NCBI GenBank assembly: GCA_040222995.1
Contig: JAVKBW010000097.1
Coordinates: 1-64,000 of the forward strand
Length of the DNA stretch: 64,000 nucleotides
Direction: 5' to 3'
From: JAVKBW01 sp040222995
GTDB lineage: Bacteria; Pseudomonadota; Alphaproteobacteria; UBA8366; Aestuariispiraceae
The number at the start of each line of letters is the position of its first letter. The stretch's first letter is position 1. The translations under genes and the position numbers were made by a program. Below, in pieces: positions 7,343-16,462 of the stretch. The notes under the pieces were generated by a model. It was not told where the DNA came from. It saw only the letters and a program-made list of their open reading frames with translations, and made no database searches.

Positions 7343-10300
7343 CTACTCCGCCGCCTTCACGCCCGGGCTCGCACCGGGATCGCGGAAGGCTGCCAGAAGC
7401 TGCCTCTCGGTCGCCTTGGCTTTCGCGATGTTGCGTTCCTTGACGTGGCCGAAGCCGCGGATCATCGCCGGTACCGACAGCAGTTCGGCGGCGATTTCCC
7501 GGTTGGCCTCGCTCAATCCCTTCAGCACCTCGTCAACCAGCGCCTCATACTCCCCGATCAGGGCGCGCTCGTGTTTGCGTTCTTCCGAATAGCCGAAGAT
7601 GTCGAGCTTCGTGCCGCGCAGGCCCTTGAAGCGGGCGAGCACACCGAAAGCCTTCATCATCCAGGGTCCGAACGCCTTCTTTTCCGGCTCCCCGGTATCC
7701 GGGTCGATCCGGCTCATGATCGGCGGCGCGAGGTGGAACTTCAGCCTGTAGTCGCCATCGAACTGTTCGCGCACCGCTTCCATGAATACCGGGTCCGTGT
7801 AGAGCCGCGCGACCTCGTACTCGTCCTTGTAGGCCAGCAGCTTGTAGTAGTTCCGGGCAACCGCCTCGGTGAGCGTGGTGCCGCCGAACGTCTTCTCTTC
7901 CGTCGCCCGCACCGTCGCGACCAGCGCCGCATATCGCTCGGCATAGGCCCGGTCCTGGTAGGCGGTAAGCTGTTCGACGCGGCGTTCGATCATCTCGTCG
8001 AGACTGGTCGAGAGCCGGTGCATCACCGGCGCCTCGCGGCGATGGGCGGCACGCGCCACCGCGTCCGGGTCGACAGCGGCGCGCCGGCCCCAGGTAAAGG
8101 CCTGGCGGTTCTTTTCCACGGACACGCCGTTGAGCTCGATCGCCTTTTCGATGGCTTCCGCGGTAACCGGCACCGCCCCCTTCTGGTAGGCAAGGCCCAG
8201 CATGAAAAGGTTGGTGGCGATCGAATCGCCCATCAGCGAGGTCGCAAGGTCGGTCGCGTCGATGAAGCTGGCGCGTCCCGGCCCGACCGCGTCCGCGATC
8301 TGCTTCTGCATGCCCGAGCCCGGGAAGGCGAGGTCGGGATTGCGGGTGAAATCGCCGGTGACGATCTCGTGCGAATTGATCACCGCGGTGGTGGCGCCCT
8401 CGTCCACCTTGGAGAGCGCCTCGTAGCCCGCGGCAACGACGAGGTCGCAGCCGAGCAGCAGTTTCGCCCCACCGGCGGCGATGCGCACGGCGTGAATATC
8501 TTCCGGGCGTTTCGCGATGCGGATATGGCTGATCACCGGCCCACCCTTCTGGGCGAGTCCCGCCATGTCGAGAATGCCGCAGCCCTTGCCCTCGAGATGC
8601 GCCGCCATGCCGAGCAGCGCCCCGATGGTCACCACGCCGGTACCGCCAACGCCGGTGATCAGGATGCCGAAGCCTTCCTGCTCGACGCTCGGAATTTCCG
8701 GTTCGGGCAGCACCGCCCAGATGCCGCTATCCGCCTTCGGCTCGGGCTTGCGCAAGCCGCCGCCCTCGATGGTGACGAAGCTCGGGCAGAAGCCGTTGAC
8801 GCAGGAATAATCCTTGTTGCAGGAAGACTGGTCGATGGCGCGCTTGCGGCCGAACTCAGTCTCGACCGGGGTGACGGAAACGCAGTTCGACTTCACCCCG
8901 CAATCGCCGCAGCCCTCGCAGACCGCCTCGTTGATGAAGACGCGCTTCGCCGGGTCCAGGAAGGTGCCGCGCTTGCGCCGGCGGCGCTTCTCGGCGGCGC
9001 AGGTCTGGTCATAGACCAGCACCGACACGCCCCGGCGCTCGCGCACCTCGCGCTGCACCCGGTCGAGCGCCTTGCGCGGCTCGATGCGCACGCCCGGCGC
9101 CCATTCCAGGCCGACAGGGTACTTGTCCGGATCATCGACGACGACGGTGATGTCGCGCACGCCCTCCGAATAGACCATGCGGGTGATGCGGTCCGCCGTG
9201 ATCGCGACCGGCTTCTCGCCCGCCGCCGGGGGCTGACCGCCGGTCATCGCCACCGCGTCGTTGAACAGGATCTTGTAGGTCATGGTCGCGCCGGACGCGA
9301 TGGCGGCGCGGATCGCCATCGATCCGGAATGCTGATAGGTGCCGTCGCCGATATTGGCGAAGATATGCGGCGTTTCGCTGAACGGCGCGAGGCCGATCCA
9401 GTTCGCGCCTTCCGCTCCCATATGGGTATGCAGCGACGATTTTCGGTCCATCCACTGCGCCATGTAGTGACAGCCGATGCCGACCAGCGCCCGCGAACCT
9501 TCCGGCACCACGGTCGAGGTATTGTGCGGACAGCCGGAACAGAAATACGGCAGGCGTTCGATCGGGCTGGCCTGACGCGCCGCGTCATCGGTCAGCCGGT
9601 CCAGCCGGGCCACCCGTTCGGCCAGATCGGTTTTACGGCCGCCGTCCAGTTGCGACAGGCGACCGGCAATAGCGCGGGCGACCTGCACAGGCGACAATTC
9701 GTTGTAGGACGGCAGCAGCGGCGCACCTTTCTCGTCGGTCTTGCCGACGACGCGCGGACGGCGGTTTTCCGGCAGATTGTAGAGAATGCGCTTGAGCTGG
9801 TCTTCGATCAGCGGCCGCTTCTCCTCGACCACGAACAGTTCCTGGTGGTCTCGCGCAAAGGCGATCAGCCCGTCCGGTTCGACCGGCCAGGTCATCGCCA
9901 GCTTGTAGACGGAAACACCCATCGCGGCGGCGCGGTCGTGGTCCAGCCCAAGATCGGCCAGCGCCTGTTCGACATCGAGATACGACTTGCCGCAGGTAAC
10001 GACGCCCAGCCGCCGTTTCGGCGCGCTGATCACCAGCCGGTCCAGCCTGTTGACCTTCACATAGGCTTGCGCCGCCGCCGGTTTGTAGCGGTGCAGCAGT
10101 TCTTCCTGGTCCAGCGCCGTATGCGGGTAGCGGATGTGCAGACCGCCGGGCGGCGGGGTAAAACTGTCCGGACCGGGCAGAACCGGCTTGAATCTGTCCG
10201 GGTCGACGTGAATGGATGCGGCGCTTTCAACCGTTTCCGCGATCAGTTTCAGCGCGGCCCAGGCGCCGGAGAACCGCGACATCGCGATACCGTGCAGGCC

Positions 10301-10864
10301 GTAATCGAGAATCTCCTGAACCCCGGCCGGATGCAGGATGGGGATCATCGCATCGACCAGCGCGTATTCGCTGGCATGGGCCGTGGTGGAGGATTTGCAG
10401 GTATGGTCGTCGCCGGCCAATGCCAGGACGCCGCCTTTCGGGTCGGTACCGGCCAGATTGGCGTGCCGCAGCGCATCGCCCGACCGGTCGATGCCGGGGC
10501 CCTTGCCGTAAAAGATCGAAAAAACGCTGTCGACTTTCGCCGGCCCTATCAGGTTCAACTGCTGGGTGCCCCAGATCGCGGTAACGGCAAGGTCTTCGTT
10601 GATGCCAGGCTGAAACCTGATGTTTTCGGCTTCCAGATGGCGTCGCGCCAGCCAGAGCTGCTGGTCGTAGGAACCGAGCGGCGACCCCCGGTAACCGGTT
10701 ATGTAACCCGCCGTGTTCAAGCCGTTCGCGACATCGCGGCGATGCTGCATCATCGGCAGCCGCACCAGCGCCTGTGTCCCGGACAGGAAGACCCGGCCGC
10801 GATCAAGCGTATACTTGTCGTCAATGGTGACGGTTTCGTCTATCGGTTGGTCCGGTTGCGCCAC
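7343..10864 (-). CDS. Indolepyruvate:ferredoxin oxidoreductase, fused alpha-beta type
   Basis: A 1173-residue protein joining the IorA-type and IorB-type parts in one chain. The family decarboxylates aryl 2-oxoacids (from Trp, Phe, Tyr transamination) to aryl-acetyl-CoA, passing electrons to ferredoxin. Seen: an N-terminal pyruvate-oxidoreductase-like domain; a TPP-binding domain near residues 470-560 with NIGDGTYQHSGSMA and FNDAVAMTGGQ; a cysteine-rich Fe-S region near 645-695 (CEGCGDCGVKSNC and CNKDYSCVNGFCPS); a gamma domain starting at GFGILITGVGGTGVV near 735; and a long C-terminal part. The start is GTG with an AGGAC upstream. Leucine codons change from CTG-rich (first third) to CTC-rich (rest), see findings. 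Confidence 0.93.
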   Translation of the reverse strand: MAQPDQPIDETVTIDDKYTLDRGRVFLSGTQALVRLPMMQHRRDVANGLNTAGYITGYRGSPLGSYDQQLWLARRHLEAENIRFQPGINEDLAVTAIWGTQQLNLIGPAKVDSVFSIFYGKGPGIDRSGDALRHANLAGTDPKGGVLALAGDDHTCKSSTTAHASEYALVDAMIPILHPAGVQEILDYGLHGIAMSRFSGAWAALKLIAETVESAASIHVDPDRFKPVLPGPDSFTPPPGGLHIRYPHTALDQEELLHRYKPAAAQAYVKVNRLDRLVISAPKRRLGVVTCGKSYLDVEQALADLGLDHDRAAAMGVSVYKLAMTWPVEPDGLIAFARDHQELFVVEEKRPLIEDQLKRILYNLPENRRPRVVGKTDEKGAPLLPSYNELSPVQVARAIAGRLSQLDGGRKTDLAERVARLDRLTDDAARQASPIERLPYFCSGCPHNTSTVVPEGSRALVGIGCHYMAQWMDRKSSLHTHMGAEGANWIGLAPFSETPHIFANIGDGTYQHSGSMAIRAAIASGATMTYKILFNDAVAMTGGQPPAAGEKPVAITADRITRMVYSEGVRDITVVVDDPDKYPVGLEWAPGVRIEPRKALDRVQREVRERRGVSVLVYDQTCAAEKRRRRKRGTFLDPAKRVFINEAVCEGCGDCGVKSNCVSVTPVETEFGRKRAIDQSSCNKDYSCVNGFCPSFVTIEGGGLRKPEPKADSGIWAVLPEPEIPSVEQEGFGILITGVGGTGVVTIGALLGMAAHLEGKGCGILDMAGLAQKGGPVISHIRIAKRPEDIHAVRIAAGGAKLLLGCDLVVAAGYEALSKVDEGATTAVINSHEIVTGDFTRNPDLAFPGSGMQKQIADAVGPGRASFIDATDLATSLMGDSIATNLFMLGLAYQKGAVPVTAEAIEKAIELNGVSVEKNRQAFTWGRRAAVDPDAVARAAHRREAPVMHRLSTSLDEMIERRVEQLTAYQDRAYAERYAALVATVRATEEKTFGGTTLTEAVARNYYKLLAYKDEYEVARLYTDPVFMEAVREQFDGDYRLKFHLAPPIMSRIDPDTGEPEKKAFGPWMMKAFGVLARFKGLRGTKLDIFGYSEERKHERALIGEYEALVDEVLKGLSEANREIAAELLSVPAMIRGFGHVKERNIAKAKATERQLLAAFRDPGASPGVKAAE

Positions 10865-11029
10865 TGTATCGAAGTCCTGTGGTTTATGCCTTATAACGTG
10901 GCATGTAGGCCGATCCGGTCAAGCCCGGTATTGTTTCACGGCACCGGGTTGAAATTGCTGCGTGAAATCGCGGTTTCGATCCGCTATAGCAGCGGGGCGT
11001 TAAACGGTTCAACAGCGCGGGAATGGTTG

Positions 11030-12007
11030 ATGACGGTTTTGGTAACGGGGGCCGCCGGGTTTATCGGGTCGCATGTCGCGCATGTTCTGCTGGCGCGCGG
11101 CGAAACGGTTGTCGGAATCGACAACATGAACGATTACTACGATGTCGCCCTGAAACAGGCGCGGCTCGACCGGCTGCTGCCGAAACCGGGCTTTACCTTC
11201 AGGAAGGTCGATATCGCCGATCAGGTGGGACTGGCCGAGGCCTTGGGCGATGCCGGCCGCATTGACAGCATCGTTCATCTGGCCGCCCAGGCGGGTGTCC
11301 GCTACAGCCTTGAAGATCCGCACGCCTATGTTTCTGCAAACGTTGTCGGCCAGTTGAATATTCTGGAATTCGCCCGTCACAACGATCACCTGAAGCATCT
11401 GGTTTATGCCTCGTCGTCGTCGGTCTATGGCGGTAACACGAAACTGCCCTTCGAGGTCGAGGACCGGGTCGATACGCCGCTGTCGCTGTATGCCGCGACC
11501 AAGAAGGCGGACGAACTGTTCGGGCATGCCTACGCCCATCTCTACCGAATTCCGATGACCGGCCTGCGGTTTTTTACCGTTTACGGCCCGTGGGGCCGGC
11601 CCGACATGGCGGCCTTTATCTTCACAAAGAAGATCATCGAGGGCCAGCCGATCCCGGTTTTCAACAACGGCGAAATGCAGCGCGATTTCACCTATATCGA
11701 CGATATCGTCACCGGCGTGGTGAACTGCCTGGATGCGCCGCCGGCGGTTGAGGAAGGCGTCGTGCCGCAGCGCATCTACAATATCGGCAACAACCGGTCG
11801 GAACAGTTGATGCGGCTGATCGAGGTTCTGGAAGACGCGATCGGCAAGAAGGCGGTTATCGATTTCAAGCCGATGCAGCCCGGCGACGTTACCGCCACCT
11901 ACGCCAATATCGACGCCATGACCCGCGATTTCGGGTTCAGCCCGACAACGCCGATCGATGTCGGCATTCCGAAATTCGTTGACTGGTACCGCGGTTTCTA
12001 TTCCTGA
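11030..12007 (+). CDS. NAD-dependent epimerase/dehydratase, UDP-glucuronate 4-epimerase type
   Basis: A 325-residue extended short-chain dehydrogenase. Seen: the Rossmann motif TGAAGFIGSHV at residues 6-16, the acidic NAD-ribose contact GIDNMNDYYD, AAQAGVRYSLEDP, the ASSSSVYG strand, catalytic YAATKK near residue 154, and RFFTVYGPWGRPDMA plus DFTYIDDIV. These match UDP-glucuronate epimerases (CapI/LpsL-like) best, acting in surface polysaccharide precursor synthesis. The frame is open far upstream through the antisense of the neighbouring gene; the ATG at 11030 fits the family start exactly. The last 10 nt overlap the convergent histidine kinase gene. Confidence 0.92.
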   Translation: MTVLVTGAAGFIGSHVAHVLLARGETVVGIDNMNDYYDVALKQARLDRLLPKPGFTFRKVDIADQVGLAEALGDAGRIDSIVHLAAQAGVRYSLEDPHAYVSANVVGQLNILEFARHNDHLKHLVYASSSSVYGGNTKLPFEVEDRVDTPLSLYAATKKADELFGHAYAHLYRIPMTGLRFFTVYGPWGRPDMAAFIFTKKIIEGQPIPVFNNGEMQRDFTYIDDIVTGVVNCLDAPPAVEEGVVPQRIYNIGNNRSEQLMRLIEVLEDAIGKKAVIDFKPMQPGDVTATYANIDAMTRDFGFSPTTPIDVGIPKFVDWYRGFYS

Positions 12008-14301
12008 CCGGTCTGTGGAACTGTCCGAAGCGACTGATGCAGTTTCTCGCCCATTACCCTGTCGATTGCATCCGTCAGTTCGGAAGCCTTCAGCGGCTTT
12101 GAAACAACCCCGTTCATGCCGGCGGCAATATAATCGTTCGTGTTTTCTTCCGTTACGTCGGCGGTGATGGCGATAACCGGAACATTCGCCTTGCCGTTCT
12201 TCATCTCACGAATGCGCCTGGTTGCGTCCGGTCCTGAAACGTTCGGCATGCGGACATCGGATAAAATCAGGTCGTAGTTTCCCTGTTCGTGCATGCGCAA
12301 CAGTTCCGCACCGTCATTTGCAATATCGACGGTATGGCCCAGGCCGGTGATAACGGCGGACAGAATCTGCTGATTGAGTTCATTGTCCTCCGCGACAAGG
12401 ACGTTAAGCGCGCGTGTGGCCGTTTGCCTGGATTCTCTGTCTTTATTTCGGCCGGCGGGAAGCGTGCTTTCCTCTTTCGGTTTGATATAGGGAATCGTGA
12501 ACCAGAACGTACTTCCCTCGCCCTCTTCGCTCTCAAAGCCGATGTCGCCGTCCATCAGTTCGACAAGCCGACGGCAAATGGATAATCCGAGGCCGGTGCC
12601 TTCGAACTTTCGGGTGATCGACGCATCCGCCTGGGTAAATTCGGCAAACAGCGTGCCGGCCAGATGGGCGGGAATGCCGATGCCGGTATCGATCACGGTA
12701 AATTTCAGCATCGGCCGCTCGTCCGGGCTCTCGACGACAGATGTTTCCAGCCGCACATATCCTTCCGGTGTGAACTTCATGGCGTTTCCGACGAGATTGA
12801 TCAGCACCTGCCGTATGCGAGTCGGGTCTGAGTGAATCCTGTCCGGAAAATCTTCTGAAGGGGCGTAAATCAGATCGACGATTTTCTTCTTGTTGCCCTC
12901 CTGATTCCGGCCGAACAGATTTAGAATTCCATCGATCAATTCCGGCAGATCCACATCCGTATTCTCGATCCTCAGCTTGCCGGCTTCCATCTTCGATATG
13001 TCCAGAATATCGTTGATAATATGCAGAAGCGATTGTGTCGCTTCCTTGATCTTGCCGATCCTGTTTTTCACGTCAGCGGGAAGTTCCTGCTCAAGCAGCA
13101 TGTCGGAAAACCCCATCACCGCGGTCATCGGTGTTCGGATTTCGTGACTCATCGTCGCCAGAAATTCGGATTTCGATTTGTTGGCCGCTTCGGCGAGTTC
13201 CCGGGCAGATCGCAATTCGGATGTCATGTTTCGGGCGATTTTTTCGGCTCGTTGCTGTGTCATCGCGAGCGAATAGAAGATAAAGAACAGTAGGAGACTT
13301 ACAACCAGACCTGAGATCAATACAGCCCGCGGCAGATTGCGTTCCGACTGGGTCAGCGGGTTTTCCGCAGCCGTGAATCGTATTTTCCAGACACGCCCCT
13401 GAAGGTCCAGTGTCGTGTAGAACTCGACGGCATGCAGATCGTCTGGCTCGTCCGCATGGAAATTGTCGTTGCTATCGAACAGCAGGTGATCCTTATCCTG
13501 CACGGTGCCATCGAATATCTCGAAATTGTAATCGGCATAGCCGGGCCCAAGAACCCCTTTCATGAGATCGCCCATCCGGAACGGACTGTAGACCCAACCT
13601 TCGAAAGCCGCTCGGCGCTGTTCCAGCGTGTCTGTCGGCAACCCGTTCCGGTACAGCGGCAGATAGGTCAGGAACCCTTTTTGCACATCGTCATCGGTTT
13701 CCTGAACCAGCGTAATCATGCCGGAGGTCGATGCGATCCCGTTGTCCCGGGCGCGCGCCATCGCGTCCCGACGCATCTGGTTCGACCACATGTCGTATCC
13801 GAAGGCGCGCTGGTTGCGCCAGTCGAACGGTTCAAGATAGATGATCGCGCTGTATTCGCTGCGCGCGCCTTCGGGTTTGATGGAATAGCCGGAGAATCCC
13901 TGGCTGCGAATGCCTGCCTCGTGCAGCGCCTTATCCGCCGGATCAACCGGAATGCTGAAGCCGATCCCCTGGATTCCCGGCCAGTTTTTCTGAATGTTCA
14001 ACGAGTCTACATAGGTCTGGAATTCCTGTCTGTTGACTGACAGAGATGCGTTGAAAAAACCAACAGTGGCCCACAAAACCTGTTCGTAACCCGCCATGCG
14101 GTCGCCGATGGCCTCGGTGATCTCCTTGGCGTTCGATTCAAAACGCTTATACGCACTATCCTGTACGAATCGGTCGGCAAAAAACCATGCGGCCGCCGTC
14201 AGAACGAAACCCAGAATCAGCACGAACCAGGCTGAATACATGCTGTAAAGGGAATGGACCTGCGCGGTTCTCAGCTCTGAGTCATTTCTGGGTTTGATCA
14301 T
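11998..14301 (-). CDS. CHASE-domain hybrid histidine kinase
   Basis: A 767-residue inner-membrane sensor. Order: transmembrane helix near residues 25-45; periplasmic CHASE domain about 75-290 (GIQGIGFSIPV, EPFDWRNQRAFGYDM are typical); second helix about 325-347; HisKA with FLATMSHEIRTPM (phospho-His near 386); HATPase_c with RQVLINLVGNAMKF, VIDTGIGIP and GTGLGLSICRRL; and a C-terminal receiver with LVAEDNELN, phospho-Asp in LILSDVRMP near 682, ITAD and SKPL. No Hpt domain is attached, so a separate Hpt protein is needed for relay; one is encoded at 18763-19146. CHASE domains sense small extracellular molecules; the ligand is unknown. Confidence 0.95.
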   Translation of the reverse strand: MIKPRNDSELRTAQVHSLYSMYSAWFVLILGFVLTAAAWFFADRFVQDSAYKRFESNAKEITEAIGDRMAGYEQVLWATVGFFNASLSVNRQEFQTYVDSLNIQKNWPGIQGIGFSIPVDPADKALHEAGIRSQGFSGYSIKPEGARSEYSAIIYLEPFDWRNQRAFGYDMWSNQMRRDAMARARDNGIASTSGMITLVQETDDDVQKGFLTYLPLYRNGLPTDTLEQRRAAFEGWVYSPFRMGDLMKGVLGPGYADYNFEIFDGTVQDKDHLLFDSNDNFHADEPDDLHAVEFYTTLDLQGRVWKIRFTAAENPLTQSERNLPRAVLISGLVVSLLLFFIFYSLAMTQQRAEKIARNMTSELRSARELAEAANKSKSEFLATMSHEIRTPMTAVMGFSDMLLEQELPADVKNRIGKIKEATQSLLHIINDILDISKMEAGKLRIENTDVDLPELIDGILNLFGRNQEGNKKKIVDLIYAPSEDFPDRIHSDPTRIRQVLINLVGNAMKFTPEGYVRLETSVVESPDERPMLKFTVIDTGIGIPAHLAGTLFAEFTQADASITRKFEGTGLGLSICRRLVELMDGDIGFESEEGEGSTFWFTIPYIKPKEESTLPAGRNKDRESRQTATRALNVLVAEDNELNQQILSAVITGLGHTVDIANDGAELLRMHEQGNYDLILSDVRMPNVSGPDATRRIREMKNGKANVPVIAITADVTEENTNDYIAAGMNGVVSKPLKASELTDAIDRVMGEKLHQSLRTVPQTGQE

Positions 14302-14525
14302 TCACAAATTCCACCGGGCAAACCGATACGGGATTTCGGCTGCGCGTCTATGTCTTCGTTTTAGACGTAAATATTCCTGCTCTCAGCCCGGTTTCTGAAC
14401 TGGTCTGGAGTGCCAAGGTAGCATCATAGATGAGATTGATCACTTGCGGTTTTCCACAAGACGAACATCACCGGCTTGCGCCGGCTTTTCTGTGGTCAAT
14501 CCGCTTTAGCGTCGATTTCCGGGTT

Positions 14526-16319
14526 CTATCGGTAAAGCCCTTCCAACGAAGCGCCATGTTCCTGTTTGATGATATGCCGGCGGATTTTCATCGATGGCGT
14601 CAGCATGTGGTTTTCAATAGTGAAGGGCTCTTTCGCGATCAGGAACCGCCGGACCCGTTCGATCACGGCCAGCTTCTTGTTCACCCTGTCCAGCGCCTCC
14701 TGCAAGGCCTTGCGGTAGTCTGGATCGTCCGTCAGGTCGTCGTCCGGCTGCTTGCCGTTGTCGCGACGCCAGCTTTTGCTCCAGTCCGGATCCGGTACCA
14801 CCAGCGCCACCAGATGCGGGCGCTTGTCGCCATACACCATGGCCTGGGCGATTTCCGGTTCGACGCACAGCATGCCCTCGACTCGCTGCGGCGAAATGTT
14901 GTCGCCGCCGGAATTGACGATGATGTCCTTCTTGCGGTCGGTAATCATCAGATAGCCGTCTTCATCCAGATGCCCGATATCGCCGGTATGCAGCCAGCCG
15001 TCCTTGACGGTCTCCGCCGTTCGTTCCGGCTGGTTCCAGTAGCCTTTCATCACCAGCTCGCCGCGGATCAGGATTTCGCCGTCTTCGGCGATTCTGATCT
15101 CGACTCCCTTCAGCGGCGGACCGACCGTGGTGATCTTGTTTTTCGTATACGGGTTGCAATTGGAAACCGGGGCGCTTTCGGTCTGGCCGAAACCCTGCAG
15201 GATGGTCAAGCCGAGCGCCTGGAAGAATACCCCGACATCGTAGTTCAGCGGCGCGCCACCGGACACGAAGGCTTTCAACCGCCCGCCGAACCGGTTTTTA
15301 ACCTTGCGGCGGACCAGTCTGTCGAGCAGCAGGTCTGTCAGCCGTTCGTGCCATTTCAGGCTGTCCGGATCTTCGTAGCGTTTGCGGCCGAGGGCGACGG
15401 CCAGCAGCAGCAATTCCTGAGACAGGCCGCCTTTCTGTTCGGCGCCGCGCAGGATGCGCGCGCGGATCGACTCGTACAGCCGTGGCACCGCGGTCATGAT
15501 CGTCGGGCGGACTTCGGCAATGTTATCGATCAGCTTGTCGATGCCTTCCGCATAGTAGATCTGCGCGCCGATGCCGACCGGTACGAATTGCCCGCAGGTA
15601 TGTTCGTAGGAATGGCTCAGCGGCAGGAAGGAAAGAAACACCTCGTTGTTGTCCTTCATGCCATCCAGCGTACGCAGCAGGTGATCCGCTCCATAGACGT
15701 TGCACAGCATGTTGCCGTGGCTCAGCATCACCCCGGTCGGCGCACCGCCGGTGCCGGATGTGTAGATCAGGCTGGCCACCGTGTCGCGGTCGATGGATTT
15801 TGCGGCTTTTCTGGTATCGCCACCGCCGGAATTGCCGTCGACAATCAAGGCCTGCCAGTCGATGACAGTCAGCGACCCGGTTGCCGCTTTCGGCAGGGAC
15901 TCCATTGAAATCAGCAGGCGAATGTCATTCTCTTCCGCCGCAGATACGAGATTCTTCGCCAGCCGTTCGTTTGAAACGACGGCGATGGTCGCGCCGCTGT
16001 CCGACAGGATGTGCTTGTGGTCGTCAACCGTATTGGTCGTGTAAGTCGGCACGCTGATGCCGCCGGCTGCCATCACCGCGACGTCGATCATGAACCATTC
16101 CGGCCGGTTCTCCGAAACGATAACGACCCTGTCGCCTTCGTTCAGTCCGTTGGCCTTCAGCCCGGCGGCCAGCGCCGCAATGGTATCGGCGGTTTCTTTC
16201 CATGAAAACGGTTTCCAGTCGCCGTCCCGCTTCGCCCACAGGAACGGCCTGTCGACATGTTTGTCGGCCTGGTCGAAAAACAGGGTCGGCAGATTGGGAA
16301 CACTGGCATAGTCGATCAT
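14526..16319 (-). CDS. Long-chain acyl-CoA synthetase (AMP-forming)
   Basis: A 597-residue adenylate-forming enzyme of the FadD15-like group that activates fatty acids to acyl-CoA with ATP. Seen: an N-terminal PFLWAKRDGDWKPFSWKETAD, the phosphate-loop region SLIYTSGTGGAPTGVMLSHG near residue 180, FLSFLPLSHSYEH, GFGQTESAPV, and the hinge region GWLHTGDIGHLDEDG with DRKKDIIVNSGGDNISP. The normally conserved lysine of the loop (GxPKG) is threonine here (APTG); see findings. The gene is divergent from the ABC1 kinase across 143 bp, and the next gene downstream on the same strand is the hybrid kinase. Confidence 0.92.
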   Translation of the reverse strand: MIDYASVPNLPTLFFDQADKHVDRPFLWAKRDGDWKPFSWKETADTIAALAAGLKANGLNEGDRVVIVSENRPEWFMIDVAVMAAGGISVPTYTTNTVDDHKHILSDSGATIAVVSNERLAKNLVSAAEENDIRLLISMESLPKAATGSLTVIDWQALIVDGNSGGGDTRKAAKSIDRDTVASLIYTSGTGGAPTGVMLSHGNMLCNVYGADHLLRTLDGMKDNNEVFLSFLPLSHSYEHTCGQFVPVGIGAQIYYAEGIDKLIDNIAEVRPTIMTAVPRLYESIRARILRGAEQKGGLSQELLLLAVALGRKRYEDPDSLKWHERLTDLLLDRLVRRKVKNRFGGRLKAFVSGGAPLNYDVGVFFQALGLTILQGFGQTESAPVSNCNPYTKNKITTVGPPLKGVEIRIAEDGEILIRGELVMKGYWNQPERTAETVKDGWLHTGDIGHLDEDGYLMITDRKKDIIVNSGGDNISPQRVEGMLCVEPEIAQAMVYGDKRPHLVALVVPDPDWSKSWRRDNGKQPDDDLTDDPDYRKALQEALDRVNKKLAVIERVRRFLIAKEPFTIENHMLTPSMKIRRHIIKQEHGASLEGLYR

Positions 16320-16462
16320 GGCGAACCATATATGTGGTTAATAGTGAATTTCCGCTTCGGAAAGAATAAGTCGGTCGCATCCGCTATTTGTCAAATCCGG
16401 TGACCACGGCCCGGTTGAACCATTTGATTGCTGCGTTCGTATAAAAGCCATGAGTTGCCCCT

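Noticed and set aside
7445..11029. 1195-codon plus-strand open frame running into the epimerase gene
   Set aside because: It is antisense to the indolepyruvate oxidoreductase gene, is Arg/His/Gly-rich, and shows no domain. Only the part from 11030 is a real gene.
14471..14489. CCGGC-TTGC-GCCGG hairpin followed by CTTTTCT
   Set aside because: It looks like a small terminator for the plus strand, but no plus-strand gene ends nearby; on the minus strand it has no T-run.
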